Shown: one piece after another, positions 31,063 through 41,151 of the stretch
Numbering within the stretch: position 1 is the first letter of the stretch
Layout: each line of letters opens with the position of its first letter
NCBI GenBank assembly: GCA_001002135.1
Contig: LCLP01000001.1
Location: 425,114 to 485,367, forward strand
Direction: 5' to 3'
Source of the DNA: Candidatus Pacebacteria bacterium GW2011_GWA1_46_10
GTDB taxonomy: Bacteria > Patescibacteriota > Microgenomatia > UBA1400 > PJMF01
Length of the DNA stretch: 60,254 bases
The notes under the pieces: model-generated
What the model was told of the DNA's origin: nothing
Databases searched by the model: none
What the model saw: the letters and a program-made list of their open reading frames with translations, nothing else
Position numbers and translations under genes: made by a program

Positions 31063-32067
31063 ATGATTGAGCCAATCGCCATCCAACCAGCTACCGTCGA
31101 AGAAGAGATTCTTTTTACCTCTCTGCGCGCCCAAGATTGGAACGAGTTTCTTGGCCAAGAAACAGTTAAAAAAGCCTTTCAGATCGCCATTGAGGCCGCC
31201 AAACAGCGTAAAGAAACCATGGATCACGCGCTGCTGTACGGTCCGCCAGGCTTGGGAAAAACCACCCTGTCTCATATCATTGCTAAGGAACTGGGTGTCA
31301 ACATTCGCGTTACTTCTGGTACGGCGCTCACCAAAACTGGTGACTTAGCCGCGATCTTAACCAACCTAGAAAACGGCGACGTGCTGTTTATCGACGAAAT
31401 ACACCGGCTTTCCAAAGCAGTGGAGGAAACACTCTACCCAGCGATGGAGGACTACGCGCTGGATATTGTCATTGGCAAAGGTCCCTCAGCCCGCACCGTG
31501 CGGCTGGATCTCCCCAAGTTTACGCTTGTTGGGGCCACCACTCGCTTTGGCTTGCTCTCCGGGCCATTTAGAGATCGTTTTGGTTTAGTACAACGTCTCG
31601 AGTTTTATCCGCCAGAAGGTTTAAAAACCATTATTCACAACGCCGCTAAGAAACTGAAAGCCAGGTTACCAGATAAAGCAGCGTTCGCTATTGCCCAACG
31701 CTCCCGTGGTACACCTAGGGTGGCACTGAAACTTTTTAAGCGGGTGCGTGATTATGCCCAGGTCAAAAACGGCGGCGGTATTACGCCACAAACCGTGGAG
31801 GATGCGCTTTCGATGTTTGCCATCGATCAACTGGGTTTAGATCACAATGACCGCAAGTTTCTCATTGAACTCATTAATAAACACGGCGGCGGTCCAGTAG
31901 GACTGGGTACTATCGCCGCGACCCTACATGAAGATCCCGGCACGATTGAAGAGGTGATCGAACCGTACCTCATTCAAGTTGGCTTACTGAAACGAACCAC
32001 CAAAGGTCGGGTAATTAGCAAACTGGCATATAAACACTTAGGATTAGAATATCCTGAGAAAAAATAA
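31063..32067 (+). CDS. ruvB: Holliday junction helicase RuvB
   Basis: [44 protein letters not shown]. Confidence 0.96.
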   Translation: MIEPIAIQPATVEEEILFTSLRAQDWNEFLGQETVKKAFQIAIEAAKQRKETMDHALLYGPPGLGKTTLSHIIAKELGVNIRVTSGTALTKTGDLAAILTNLENGDVLFIDEIHRLSKAVEETLYPAMEDYALDIVIGKGPSARTVRLDLPKFTLVGATTRFGLLSGPFRDRFGLVQRLEFYPPEGLKTIIHNAAKKLKARLPDKAAFAIAQRSRGTPRVALKLFKRVRDYAQVKNGGGITPQTVEDALSMFAIDQLGLDHNDRKFLIELINKHGGGPVGLGTIAATLHEDPGTIEEVIEPYLIQVGLLKRTTKGRVISKLAYKHLGLEYPEKK

Positions 32068-32068
32068 T

Positions 32069-32785
32069 ATGTCAGCACCCGGCATTTCTGTTTTTTTTCC
32101 TTGTTATAACGATGCCAAAACCATTGGTAAATTAGTTGCCGATGTTACCCAAGTGCTCGAACAACTTACCGAAAACTTCGAAGTGATTGTGGTGAATGAC
32201 GGCTCAACTGATGGCAGCGCCCAATTACTCACCAAGCTCAAACAAAAAAACAATAAACTCAAAGTAATCACCCACCGAAAAAACCGGGGCTACGGTGGCG
32301 CGTTGATTAGTGGTTTTAAAACAGCCACAAAAAAACTGGTTTTCTATACCGATGGCGACGGTCAATACGACGTCAAAGAATTGCCGATTTTACTCAAACT
32401 GATGACGCGTGATGTTGACTTTGTGAACGGGATTAAAATGACTCGCCACGATGCGACGTATCGCATCATTGTTGGTAATTTATACAGCTTAGTTATCCGC
32501 TGGGGATTTTGGTTGCCGATCGTTGATGTCGATTGCGACTTTAGACTTATTCGCCGCTCCATCATTAAAAAAACTAAACTGACCAATACGAGCGGCTCTA
32601 TTTGTGTAGAGTTAGTCAAAAAAGCCCAGCGCGCTGGGGCAAGATTCAGGCAGGTTTCTGTTCACCACTTTGATCGTCGTTGGGGAGAATCACAATTTTT
32701 TGTACCTCGCCGGATCCTCAAAACTTTTTGGGACCTAGGTTCGTTGTGGTTACAATTAATGATCATTGATCCGCTTAAAAAATAA
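32069..32785 (+). CDS. GT2 glycosyltransferase (DPM1-like)
   Basis: ISVFFPCYNDAKTIGKLV, VIVVNDGSTDGSAQLL, FYTDGDGQYDVKELP. Confidence 0.85.
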   Translation: MSAPGISVFFPCYNDAKTIGKLVADVTQVLEQLTENFEVIVVNDGSTDGSAQLLTKLKQKNNKLKVITHRKNRGYGGALISGFKTATKKLVFYTDGDGQYDVKELPILLKLMTRDVDFVNGIKMTRHDATYRIIVGNLYSLVIRWGFWLPIVDVDCDFRLIRRSIIKKTKLTNTSGSICVELVKKAQRAGARFRQVSVHHFDRRWGESQFFVPRRILKTFWDLGSLWLQLMIIDPLKK

Positions 32786-32794
32786 TTTTTGCTC

Positions 32795-33529
32795 ATGGAA
32801 ATTGCCGAGTACCAAAACATTTACTTGAATGAAGGCGACCAATTTTTTTACGTCTCAACTCACACTTTGGTTTTATCACTGACTAAACACTTTCAACCAA
32901 GAAAAAAGAAATTGCGTATCCTTGATGCTGGTTGCGGTACTGGTTTGCTCACCAAAAAAATGCAGCGCTTTGGCAAGGTGGTCGGTATTGATATGAGTCC
33001 AGAAGCATTGCGTTTTGCAAAAAAGCGCAAAGTCCAAGTGACTCAAGCCTCGATTGAAAAAGTGCCATTCAAAAATCAGTCCTTTGATGTGGTAGTTTGT
33101 ATTGACGTGCTTACCCATGCTTCAATTAAAAACGATCTTATCGCCCTAAAAGAATTTTACCGAGTGCTCAAACCAAATGGCATTTTGATTCTGCGAGTGG
33201 CGGCCCACCCTTGGCTTAAACTCATTCATGATAAACACGTGCACGTAAACCACCGATACAAAAGACAGGAATTAAAAGATCAGCTCACCAAAACTGGTTT
33301 TAAAATCGAAAAACTTTCTTTTATTCACTCTCTTTTGTTCCCATTAATAATCGTCAAACATACTTGGGAAAACGTCACTAAGCCAAAAGAAATCAAATCA
33401 GCCGTGGTGAGAATCAACCCTGTTATCAACTCGCTTTTAACTCAACTTCTCCTCATTGAAGCAAAACTCTTCCTCAAAATAAGCCTTCCTTTTGGCTTAG
33501 GGCTTGTATCGGTGGGAAGAAAAACCTAA
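32795..33529 (+). CDS. Class I SAM-dependent methyltransferase
   Basis: LRILDAGCGTGLLTKKM, FDVVVCIDVLTHA, FYRVLKPNGIL. Confidence 0.85.
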   Translation: MEIAEYQNIYLNEGDQFFYVSTHTLVLSLTKHFQPRKKKLRILDAGCGTGLLTKKMQRFGKVVGIDMSPEALRFAKKRKVQVTQASIEKVPFKNQSFDVVVCIDVLTHASIKNDLIALKEFYRVLKPNGILILRVAAHPWLKLIHDKHVHVNHRYKRQELKDQLTKTGFKIEKLSFIHSLLFPLIIVKHTWENVTKPKEIKSAVVRINPVINSLLTQLLLIEAKLFLKISLPFGLGLVSVGRKT

Positions 33530-33542
33530 AATCTCACCTTGT

Positions 33543-35228
33543 ATGAAGTTTAAAAAGTTGAACTTTGTTTTGGTTCTTCAGTGGTTTATCGTTATCGTCT
33601 CAGCTTTTTATAACTTTAATCTTTTTGCCGGCTCCAAACTGTGGGGGAATGCCGCTTCTCGAGTTCTACTGGCCGTTGGACCACAACTTGGTATCGGCAG
33701 TCCTTATAAAGATTTGTACGAACTTGTTCCGCCAGGATACCTAGTCTTCATTGCCAGTTGGGTGCGCCTTTTTGGTCTGAGCATGATCTCAATGAGATTA
33801 ATTCAGGTGCTCTTAGTGGTTTTAAACGGCTTTTTCTTGATAAAAGTGGGAGAGAAACTGTTCAAAAATCGTTGGCTGCAACTCTTTGTTTTTTTCTCCA
33901 TTATCATGACTGTTCACTCTCGAATTATTCAAACGGATTACTTTTCCATTGATTTTTTTGCGACCACACTGGTGCTAGGAGGACTGGCAACCCTGCTAAA
34001 CATCAAAAATAGATTCATAAAAATTCCGCTCGCCGCGACTCTTTTTGTCTTAGCTAGTCAAATTAAAGACATTTATATCTTCAGTTTAATTTCACTTTTC
34101 CCATATTACTGGCAAGCCTTGCAAAAGCCTCAAAAAAAACAAACTTTCAAACTGATCGTACTTTCACTGATTGGACCACTGGTTATTGCCATCGTCGAGT
34201 TAATCTACCTTTCCGCCGTTGATTCACTGCCAGCGTATCTTGATATTCTGATCAACGATAAAATTGGCTTTGGTCGAAACTTTTCTCTCAAAGCGATCAT
34301 TCGCGCTTATTTCACGATGCTGATGGAAGTTGAAGAAACCTTCTTGACAACCAATTATGTCATTTTTGGTTTAATCATCACCAACCTCACTCTTGTCTTT
34401 AAACTCTTTGAAAAACCACTAGCCAAAGCCAAACCCTATCAATGGCGTTCCCCGTACTTAAAAAAACAAACTCTGAAACTTTTAAAAAAACAACTGCGGG
34501 AATATGGCAAAACGGAGTTAGGCAAAACTCTCTTGACGGGCTTGCTGATTATCAGTACCTTTTACGGCCTAGCTCTCTACGGTCTTTACTACGGCACACA
34601 ACTGAGTATGATTATTACCGGCTATTATTTAGTAGTTGGCATACTACTCATTCTCCCGCTTCAGTTTATTGGTGCACTTAAAGTTCGTTGGCAAAAAATT
34701 GGTTTACTTCTCTTACTCTTCGCCATCTTTCTGCCGAAAAAAGCTGTCTTTTACTACCAATTCCGACCAGTTATTCGTTACTACCCGTTTGAAATCGAAA
34801 AAGCCATCATGGTTAGAGTCGACAAGAACGACTGTATTTTGCACGTTCACGGCTGGGAAGTGGCCATTAGTTATATTTACTCACAACGCAGACCATGCTC
34901 GCGGTACTTTTTAGCCAATGAACTTTTTAATATTAAACGGGGAGGAGTTATCGAAACATACCGTCGTGATCTTTTAAATAACCCGCCGGCAGCACTGCTT
35001 TACAATGAGCTTGGTTCTGATTTAGATATTGAAAAGTTTAACAACCAAGTCATTGATTTTCCTCGAATATTAAAACATTGTTACGAACCCGATCCAAACT
35101 TCACTGATTATTTAAAACATTTCTTTGCCAAAATGACGCTTTATTGGCCAAAACCGACCTTGACAAAAGATCAGTTAAAAAATTGTTGGGCAGAAAACTC
35201 AGTGCTGTCTAGCGGTAAAAATCTTTAA
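33543..35228 (+). CDS. GT-C-like membrane protein with Cys-containing C-terminal domain
   Basis: GIGSPYKDLYELVPPGYLVF, YSQRRPCSRYFL; paralog of 19056..20738. Confidence 0.65.
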   Translation: MKFKKLNFVLVLQWFIVIVSAFYNFNLFAGSKLWGNAASRVLLAVGPQLGIGSPYKDLYELVPPGYLVFIASWVRLFGLSMISMRLIQVLLVVLNGFFLIKVGEKLFKNRWLQLFVFFSIIMTVHSRIIQTDYFSIDFFATTLVLGGLATLLNIKNRFIKIPLAATLFVLASQIKDIYIFSLISLFPYYWQALQKPQKKQTFKLIVLSLIGPLVIAIVELIYLSAVDSLPAYLDILINDKIGFGRNFSLKAIIRAYFTMLMEVEETFLTTNYVIFGLIITNLTLVFKLFEKPLAKAKPYQWRSPYLKKQTLKLLKKQLREYGKTELGKTLLTGLLIISTFYGLALYGLYYGTQLSMIITGYYLVVGILLILPLQFIGALKVRWQKIGLLLLLFAIFLPKKAVFYYQFRPVIRYYPFEIEKAIMVRVDKNDCILHVHGWEVAISYIYSQRRPCSRYFLANELFNIKRGGVIETYRRDLLNNPPAALLYNELGSDLDIEKFNNQVIDFPRILKHCYEPDPNFTDYLKHFFAKMTLYWPKPTLTKDQLKNCWAENSVLSSGKNL

Positions 35229-36291
35229 TCGCTTTACACACTGTTCGAATGTCAGCCTCCGGTATGTCAGGATAAAAGGGGAGTGAAAGCAGATCGTGGT
35301 TAACACTGCTGGCATTTGGGTAGTCACTATCTTTACCCTGCAAATAGGTAAATGACTCCACTTGATGAATCAGTAGTGGATAGTGAATGCCGGTTTGAAT
35401 CCCGTGTTCTAAGAGATACTGTTGCAGTTTATTCCTCTGACAAGCCTTGATTACAAACAAGTGAAAAGTATGCTCCCATTTTTTGCCTATCAAAGGCAAT
35501 TTAATTTCGCTGACGTCTTTTAAATTATCAATATACACTTTGGCTTTTTTCACTCGCTTAGTAAGATCGATATTAAGCTTTCGCAGTTTTACTCTTAAGA
35601 AAGCAGCCTGCAGTTCATCCAGTCTACTCACTCTCCCTTCCATCTGACTTTCGTAGCGCTTCACTTCACCGTATTGACGCATGGCCCGAATTATATCGGC
35701 CAACGTTTCGTCATTAGTGACTACTATGCCGCCATCACCGAGTGCCCCAAGATTTTTGGTGGGGTAAAAACTAAAACAACTCAACTTTCCGAAACTACCA
35801 ACTTTTTTCCCTTGGTATTGCGTGCCATGAGCTTGTGAACAGTCTTCAATCAAAACCAACCCCTTTTTTTTAGCCAATGCTGAAATCGCCATGAGGTTAG
35901 CAGTCTTCCCAAATAAATGAACCACAATCACTGCCTTTGTTTTTTGAGTTATCTTTTTGGCTAAGTCAGTCACATCGATGTTCAGTGTTTCAGGGTCAAC
36001 ATCAATCAGCTTCAACTTGAAACCTGCCGATTCAACAGCAAAGGCCACTGGGTATACATTGACCGGAATTGCCACCTCATCGGTCGGTTTGAACATAATT
36101 GCGTCGGTCCCCGAAGCAACCCCAACCCCATATTTCACGCCAACATAACTGGCAAACTCCTTTTCAAATGCCGCCACTTCACTCCCTAAAATCAAGTTGC
36201 CTCTTTTTAAAACGAGACTCAAGGCTTGCTTAAAGGCGGTTTGGTGTTGAATGTTTTGGTATTGTAAATCGTTAAAAAGAATTGTCTTCAT
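35209..36291 (-). CDS. DegT/DnrJ/EryC1 sugar aminotransferase (FdtB-like)
   Basis: GVASGTDAIMF, IEDCSQAHGTQYQGKKVGSFGKLSCFSFYPTKNLGALGDGG with catalytic Lys. Confidence 0.88.
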   Translation of the reverse strand: MKTILFNDLQYQNIQHQTAFKQALSLVLKRGNLILGSEVAAFEKEFASYVGVKYGVGVASGTDAIMFKPTDEVAIPVNVYPVAFAVESAGFKLKLIDVDPETLNIDVTDLAKKITQKTKAVIVVHLFGKTANLMAISALAKKKGLVLIEDCSQAHGTQYQGKKVGSFGKLSCFSFYPTKNLGALGDGGIVVTNDETLADIIRAMRQYGEVKRYESQMEGRVSRLDELQAAFLRVKLRKLNIDLTKRVKKAKVYIDNLKDVSEIKLPLIGKKWEHTFHLFVIKACQRNKLQQYLLEHGIQTGIHYPLLIHQVESFTYLQGKDSDYPNASSVNHDLLSLPFYPDIPEADIRTVCKAIKDFYR

Positions 36292-36695
36292 ACCAGCTTC
36301 TTAAACTCACGATAATCTCTAATGTAATCCTTAGGATTATATGGGGCAGAAGCTACTACTAATAAAACCGCATTTCTTGAAAACTGATGCATCTCGTGCC
36401 ACACCATTCTATCAATAAACACCCCCGTTTTTGGATCATCCAATTGCATGGTCTCTCGTTTGTGACCATTGTCGAAAACAATTTTTATTGAACCTTGAAT
36501 GCAAAATAAAACTTGTTGTGTTTTACGGTGAGCGTGAAAACCGCGAGGCAAATCTTTTTTGGCTTTGGTAATGTAGTAAATGCGTCTAATCGGAAAGGGA
36601 ATGTGGCGAGGGGACTCAGCAAAATAGAGAAAACAGTCATCCGTAATTTTAGGAATAATAATAGTTTTGAAAAGACCGTTTTTTTTCTTTGTCAT
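36288..36695 (-). CDS. Cupin sugar 3,4-ketoisomerase (FdtA/WxcM-like)
   Basis: RGFHAHRKTQQVLFCIQGSIKIVFDNGHKRETMQLDDPKTGVFIDRMVWHEM. Confidence 0.82.
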   Translation of the reverse strand: MTKKKNGLFKTIIIPKITDDCFLYFAESPRHIPFPIRRIYYITKAKKDLPRGFHAHRKTQQVLFCIQGSIKIVFDNGHKRETMQLDDPKTGVFIDRMVWHEMHQFSRNAVLLVVASAPYNPKDYIRDYREFKKLV

Positions 36696-36704
36696 CGAAC
36701 TAAT

Positions 36705-36733
36705 TTCACATCATACCTATAAGCAGATATACT
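36705..36733 (+). promoter_or_regulatory. Promoter TTCACA-17-TATACT
   Basis: In the divergent gap between 36695(-) and 36756(+). Confidence 0.7.
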
Positions 36734-36755
36734 AACACAGTCCTCGCCAACCGAC

Positions 36756-37766
36756 ATGATCATGATCAAACAACAAAATGACATCTCCAGCCTTTATTTC
36801 CAAAAACCCAACCTCCAAAGCCGCGTTGAGCCAATTTTGACGGCAATTATCCAACAGTCTAGCTTTCAAGTCGGCCAACTATTGCAAAAGAGTGCTTGGT
36901 GGACTTCACCATCCATTGGCGCACTACACTACGCTGGTACATATCAAGGCCAACCAGCCATTTTAAAAATTCAAGGTGCTAAACCAAATATCAGCGAGGC
37001 TGAAAATATTAAGGCGTTTGCTCAACATAATCAAAGTCAACTGGTTCGACCACCACATGTGTATTGGAGTACTCCATGGAATGAGGCACTCCAATTTGAG
37101 GCGTTGATTTTTGAAAGTCTAGGGCAAGAAAAGTTAGTTGAGTTACCTGCTACTCAGGAACAGGTGAATGAGTTTTTCACGGTCTATCAAGAGTATCGAC
37201 GTCACTGTCTCAATAAACCTTGGCTGGAAAAACCAACCAACGGTTTAGCCGAGGGCGTGAAACAAGCCTTTGGTCAATGGGGCAAAATACGCCAGGAACT
37301 ATTTCCTACCCACCCATTGATTGAAGCCGGTGATGAAGAGCTGATCCAACAAGCCGTCGATACTTTGGCCAACGAGTACAAAGGTATCGACTGGCAATTT
37401 CAACATGGTCATTTCTCAACCCGTGATATTTTCCCCAAGGGTAGCCAATACATTTTGCTCTCCAACCTTTATTGGTCATGGCGACTGCCGTACTACGACG
37501 CCGTGTTTGGCTTTCACTGGTATCAGTTTGACCTGGCGGCCAAACCAACCACCACGGTCGAACTATTGGATCAGCACCGTCAATGGTGGAAACAAGCCAT
37601 CCATCAAACAATCAACCCATCAACTCCTCAAGAAAAACGGCTGCTCGAACTGGCTTTTTTAGAACGAGCCGCCGCTGGACTCAATCTCGATGCCTTAATC
37701 AGCCCTACCCCGGTTTCACGCTGGCTGATTAATACCTTGCGTCAAGAAATCCAAAGTCTGATGTAA
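36756..37766 (+). CDS. Divergent APH/kinase-fold-like protein lacking a canonical catalytic Asp
   Basis: PAILKIQGAKPNISEAENIKAF and QFQHGHFSTRDIFPKGSQYILLSNLYWSWRLPYYD. Confidence 0.45.
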   Translation: MIMIKQQNDISSLYFQKPNLQSRVEPILTAIIQQSSFQVGQLLQKSAWWTSPSIGALHYAGTYQGQPAILKIQGAKPNISEAENIKAFAQHNQSQLVRPPHVYWSTPWNEALQFEALIFESLGQEKLVELPATQEQVNEFFTVYQEYRRHCLNKPWLEKPTNGLAEGVKQAFGQWGKIRQELFPTHPLIEAGDEELIQQAVDTLANEYKGIDWQFQHGHFSTRDIFPKGSQYILLSNLYWSWRLPYYDAVFGFHWYQFDLAAKPTTTVELLDQHRQWWKQAIHQTINPSTPQEKRLLELAFLERAAAGLNLDALISPTPVSRWLINTLRQEIQSLM

Positions 37767-37776
37767 GAATGCCGTT

Positions 37777-37805
37777 TTGCTCTCCCGCCTGGCCTAAGGT
37801 ATACT
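37777..37805 (+). promoter_or_regulatory. Promoter TTGCTC-17-TATACT
   Basis: -10 ends 37805, ATG at 37813 (+8). Confidence 0.65.
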
Positions 37806-37812
37806 AAACACC

Positions 37813-38436
37813 ATGCCAATCACTGATAAACACGGCAATGTCTTGACCACCAGCCAAATCTGGGAGAAGGGGATTGGCCGAGTAAAAGCGATTTGGTTGG
37901 AGCTGACCACCGGTTTCTTGTGGTGGTTGGTAGGTTACTTGCCATTTCATTCCTGGCGTAAGTTTTTTTACCGTTGCTGTGGCCTGAAAATCGGCCGTGA
38001 CTCCACCATTCACATGATGGCCCGCCTCTATGATCCGGCCCACATTACAATCGGAGAGGGAACGCTGATTGGTGAAAACGTCACCCTCGATGGCCGCAAG
38101 CAACTGCCAAATTCTCGCGGTGGTCTAACGATCGGCAACCATGTTGATATCGCCTCACAAGTCATGATCTGGACCAGTCAACATGATATTCACAGCGAAG
38201 ACATGCGGCCAATTGAAGAAAAAGTGGTAATTGAAGACTATGTCTTTATCGGCCCGCGAGCCATTATTCTGCCCGGTGTCACGATCGGTAAAGGCGCCGT
38301 AGTGGCGGCTGGCGCTGTTGTCACCAAAGACGTCCCAGCCGGCATGATCGCCGCCGGTATCCCAGCCAAAGAAATTGCTAAACGAGAAGTAAAAGACTTT
38401 CACTACCGACTCGGCCGACCACGGTTATTCCAGTAA
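37813..38436 (+). CDS. Left-handed beta-helix acyltransferase (WbbJ-like)
   Basis: [63 protein letters not shown]. Confidence 0.88.
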   Translation: MPITDKHGNVLTTSQIWEKGIGRVKAIWLELTTGFLWWLVGYLPFHSWRKFFYRCCGLKIGRDSTIHMMARLYDPAHITIGEGTLIGENVTLDGRKQLPNSRGGLTIGNHVDIASQVMIWTSQHDIHSEDMRPIEEKVVIEDYVFIGPRAIILPGVTIGKGAVVAAGAVVTKDVPAGMIAAGIPAKEIAKREVKDFHYRLGRPRLFQ

Positions 38437-38443
38437 GTTTGCT

Positions 38444-39457
38444 ATGTCAAAAACCTCCCCCCCCTTCATGATCCTCTCGATCATCATCGTCTCTTACAAC
38501 ACCAAAGACATTACGCTACAAACCCTGCGCTCAGCCGTAGCTGATCTGAGGCAATCAAAACTTTTGCCTAAAACAGAGTTTTTTGTGGTCGACAACAACT
38601 CTCAAGACGGCTCAGTCACCGCAGTCAAACAGTATCTACAAAAAGCCAAAGTTCACCACACCGTGATTGCCAATAAAGACAACCGCGGGTTTGGCGCCGC
38701 CAATAACCAAGGCATTAAAAAATCCCGCGGTAAGTACCTCATTTTACTCAACTCTGACACTATTACTCAGCCCGGTGCTTTCAAGACTTTGGTTGAGACT
38801 TTTGAGAAGCGGCCGATTGATGAGCACACTGCGCATCTCAGTTCTTATCACCGCCAAAAAACCGATCGGCTGGGTATCATCGCGCCAATACTCTTGAACA
38901 CTGACCTCAGTCTCCAAGCGCAAGGCGGCAATTTCCCAAGCCTACTGGCTCTGACTGTCCACCTGCTGTTTCTCGATGACTTGCCGGTTATCGGCCCACT
39001 GCTGCCCTCCACTCAACACACTGGCCGCAATGTCAAGCTACACCTCACCGAGACGAAGCTTACTCCCATTGATTGGCTAGGAGGAACGGCGATGATGATT
39101 CGCCGCGAGGTGATCGATGAAATTGGGCTGTTTGACGAAAACATCTTCATGTACGGCGAAGACATCGAATACTGTTTTCGCGCTCGCAATCACCATTGGG
39201 ATATCGCCATTCAACCTAAAGCCAAGATTGTGCACTTGGCTAATGCCAGCGCTGGGTCGGAAAACGCACTGACTGGTGAGATAAAGGGGTATGTGTACCT
39301 TTGGTCTAAATTCAAACCGTTTTGGCAGCGACCGGTCGCCAAAATGATTTTGTGGTTAGGATCGTTTTTGCGAATGATTCTTTTTGCCACTGTTGCCTAT
39401 AATCCTAGAAAGGCTGGTATTTATTCACGCATTTTGTGGAAAATTCCTGGATTCTAA
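38444..39457 (+). CDS. GT2 glycosyltransferase (rhamnosyltransferase-like)
   Basis: LSIIIVSYNTKDITLQTL, FFVVDNNSQDGS, DNRGFGAANNQGIKKSRGKYLILLNSDT. Confidence 0.88.
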   Translation: MSKTSPPFMILSIIIVSYNTKDITLQTLRSAVADLRQSKLLPKTEFFVVDNNSQDGSVTAVKQYLQKAKVHHTVIANKDNRGFGAANNQGIKKSRGKYLILLNSDTITQPGAFKTLVETFEKRPIDEHTAHLSSYHRQKTDRLGIIAPILLNTDLSLQAQGGNFPSLLALTVHLLFLDDLPVIGPLLPSTQHTGRNVKLHLTETKLTPIDWLGGTAMMIRREVIDEIGLFDENIFMYGEDIEYCFRARNHHWDIAIQPKAKIVHLANASAGSENALTGEIKGYVYLWSKFKPFWQRPVAKMILWLGSFLRMILFATVAYNPRKAGIYSRILWKIPGF

Positions 39458-39458
39458 A

Positions 39459-41144
39459 ATGGCCAAAAAACAAAACTCATCTTCACCCACGCGGTTCAAA
39501 AAAATTTGGGCTTGGCTGGACAATCACATCTTGTTTGTCTTGAGTGCCTTTCTGCTGGCCTTTATTCCGCTCTATCCCAAGTTACCGTTATTTGACATCT
39601 TGCCCGGGTACATCGTGCGCGTGCGCTTTGAAGACATCATTATCGCTTTCTCCGGTTTTGTCTGGCTTGTTCAACTATGGCGAAAAAAAATTACTTGGCA
39701 ATCACCGCTCTTGAGGATGATTGGAATTTATACAGCAATCGGGTTTTTCTCGATTGTCTCAGCCATATTTATCACCCACACTGTGCCGCTGGAACTACTG
39801 CATCTAGGAAAGTCCGCTCTTCACCTGCTCCGCTACATTGAATATTTCTTTCTCTTTGTGATGATGTACTCCGCGCTGAAAACTGCTAAACAAGCCAAGG
39901 TCATACTTATGACTGTAGTGCTCAGCGTGTTGGCAATCTCAATCTATGGGGTTGGCCAAAAATACTGGTATTGGCCAGTGTATTCCACCATGAATCGCGA
40001 GTTTAGTAAGGGGATGCGATTATATTTGACTGAGCATGCCCGAGTGCAATCAACCTTTGGCGGCCACTACGATCTGGGGGCTTACTTGGTGATTATTTTA
40101 CCCATTTTGTTAGCGCTCACCTATAAAGCTCAAGTCAAATGGGAAAAACGGCTACTCTTTCTCACTCACACATTCGGCTTGTGGCTGTTGATCGTCAGTG
40201 CTTCACGCGCTCCTTTTGCTGCCTACACCGTCGCCGCTTTACTCGTCATTGTTTTAATTTCTTACAACGAACCAACTTGGAAAAAACGCCTTTTTAGTTT
40301 TCTGAAGCGTTCGATTGGTTTCGTTTTTTTCCTCAGTTTTCTCCTAGTAATTTTTGGGGAAGACATCAATGAGCGCTTTATGCAAGTCGTTGAAAGTCAT
40401 CCTCAATACCCTAAGGTTATGGCTACTTATGACTATTGGAACGCCCGCCGTAAGGATGTGCGAGATGTCGTTTATGATCGACTGGGCATCCGAAAACTTG
40501 CCCCACCGCCAAACTCAGTCGCTTTTGATAACTCCAATGAACTTGAACCGGTCCTCACCCCCACTGACCAACTCCCGACCACGGTGCGACCCAGTGATGT
40601 CTACGAAGATATTCCCGACTTGGTCGAGGTGGAAACAGATCAAGGAGTGGTAGTAGTCGAGAAAGAGCGCACCTGGTCGGCCAATGCCTTAAAATACGGT
40701 CTTTCCGTTGCCATTCGTCTTGATACACTTTGGCCTAATGCCATTAAAGGTTTCGTACGCAATCCTCTCCTGGGAAGTGGCTATGCTACCCTCAATAAAG
40801 AGGCGGTCCATCAATTCACTGACGCAGACAGTACTGATAATAACTACCTGCGAGCATTGGGCGAAACAGGGTTACTTGGTTTTCTGACTTTCTTTGGCAC
40901 GATTTTTTTAGTACTCCGGCTAACTGCTAAACATCTCTTCGACAAAAACCTGCTCAAAGCCACTTTGGCAATTGGTGTTTTTGCTGGTTCAATTGGGCTG
41001 CTTTTGAACGCTCTTTACATCGATGTTTACGCCGCCTCCAAAGTGGCTTTTACTTATTGGGCTGTGGTTGGTGTAACATTGGCAGTTTTTTCACTAAAAT
41101 TGACTGTTCCCAAACGCCAGCAGCCGCAGGCTTTGTTGAAATAA
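39459..41144 (+). CDS. O-antigen ligase/polymerase-like membrane protein (WaaL family)
   Basis: Many TMs plus a large loop; FGGHYDLGAYLVIILPILLAL, SASRAPFAAYTVA, LGSGYATLNKEAVHQFTDADSTDNNYLRALGETGLLG. Confidence 0.8.
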   Translation: MAKKQNSSSPTRFKKIWAWLDNHILFVLSAFLLAFIPLYPKLPLFDILPGYIVRVRFEDIIIAFSGFVWLVQLWRKKITWQSPLLRMIGIYTAIGFFSIVSAIFITHTVPLELLHLGKSALHLLRYIEYFFLFVMMYSALKTAKQAKVILMTVVLSVLAISIYGVGQKYWYWPVYSTMNREFSKGMRLYLTEHARVQSTFGGHYDLGAYLVIILPILLALTYKAQVKWEKRLLFLTHTFGLWLLIVSASRAPFAAYTVAALLVIVLISYNEPTWKKRLFSFLKRSIGFVFFLSFLLVIFGEDINERFMQVVESHPQYPKVMATYDYWNARRKDVRDVVYDRLGIRKLAPPPNSVAFDNSNELEPVLTPTDQLPTTVRPSDVYEDIPDLVEVETDQGVVVVEKERTWSANALKYGLSVAIRLDTLWPNAIKGFVRNPLLGSGYATLNKEAVHQFTDADSTDNNYLRALGETGLLGFLTFFGTIFLVLRLTAKHLFDKNLLKATLAIGVFAGSIGLLLNALYIDVYAASKVAFTYWAVVGVTLAVFSLKLTVPKRQQPQALLK

Positions 41145-41151
41145 AGGAACC

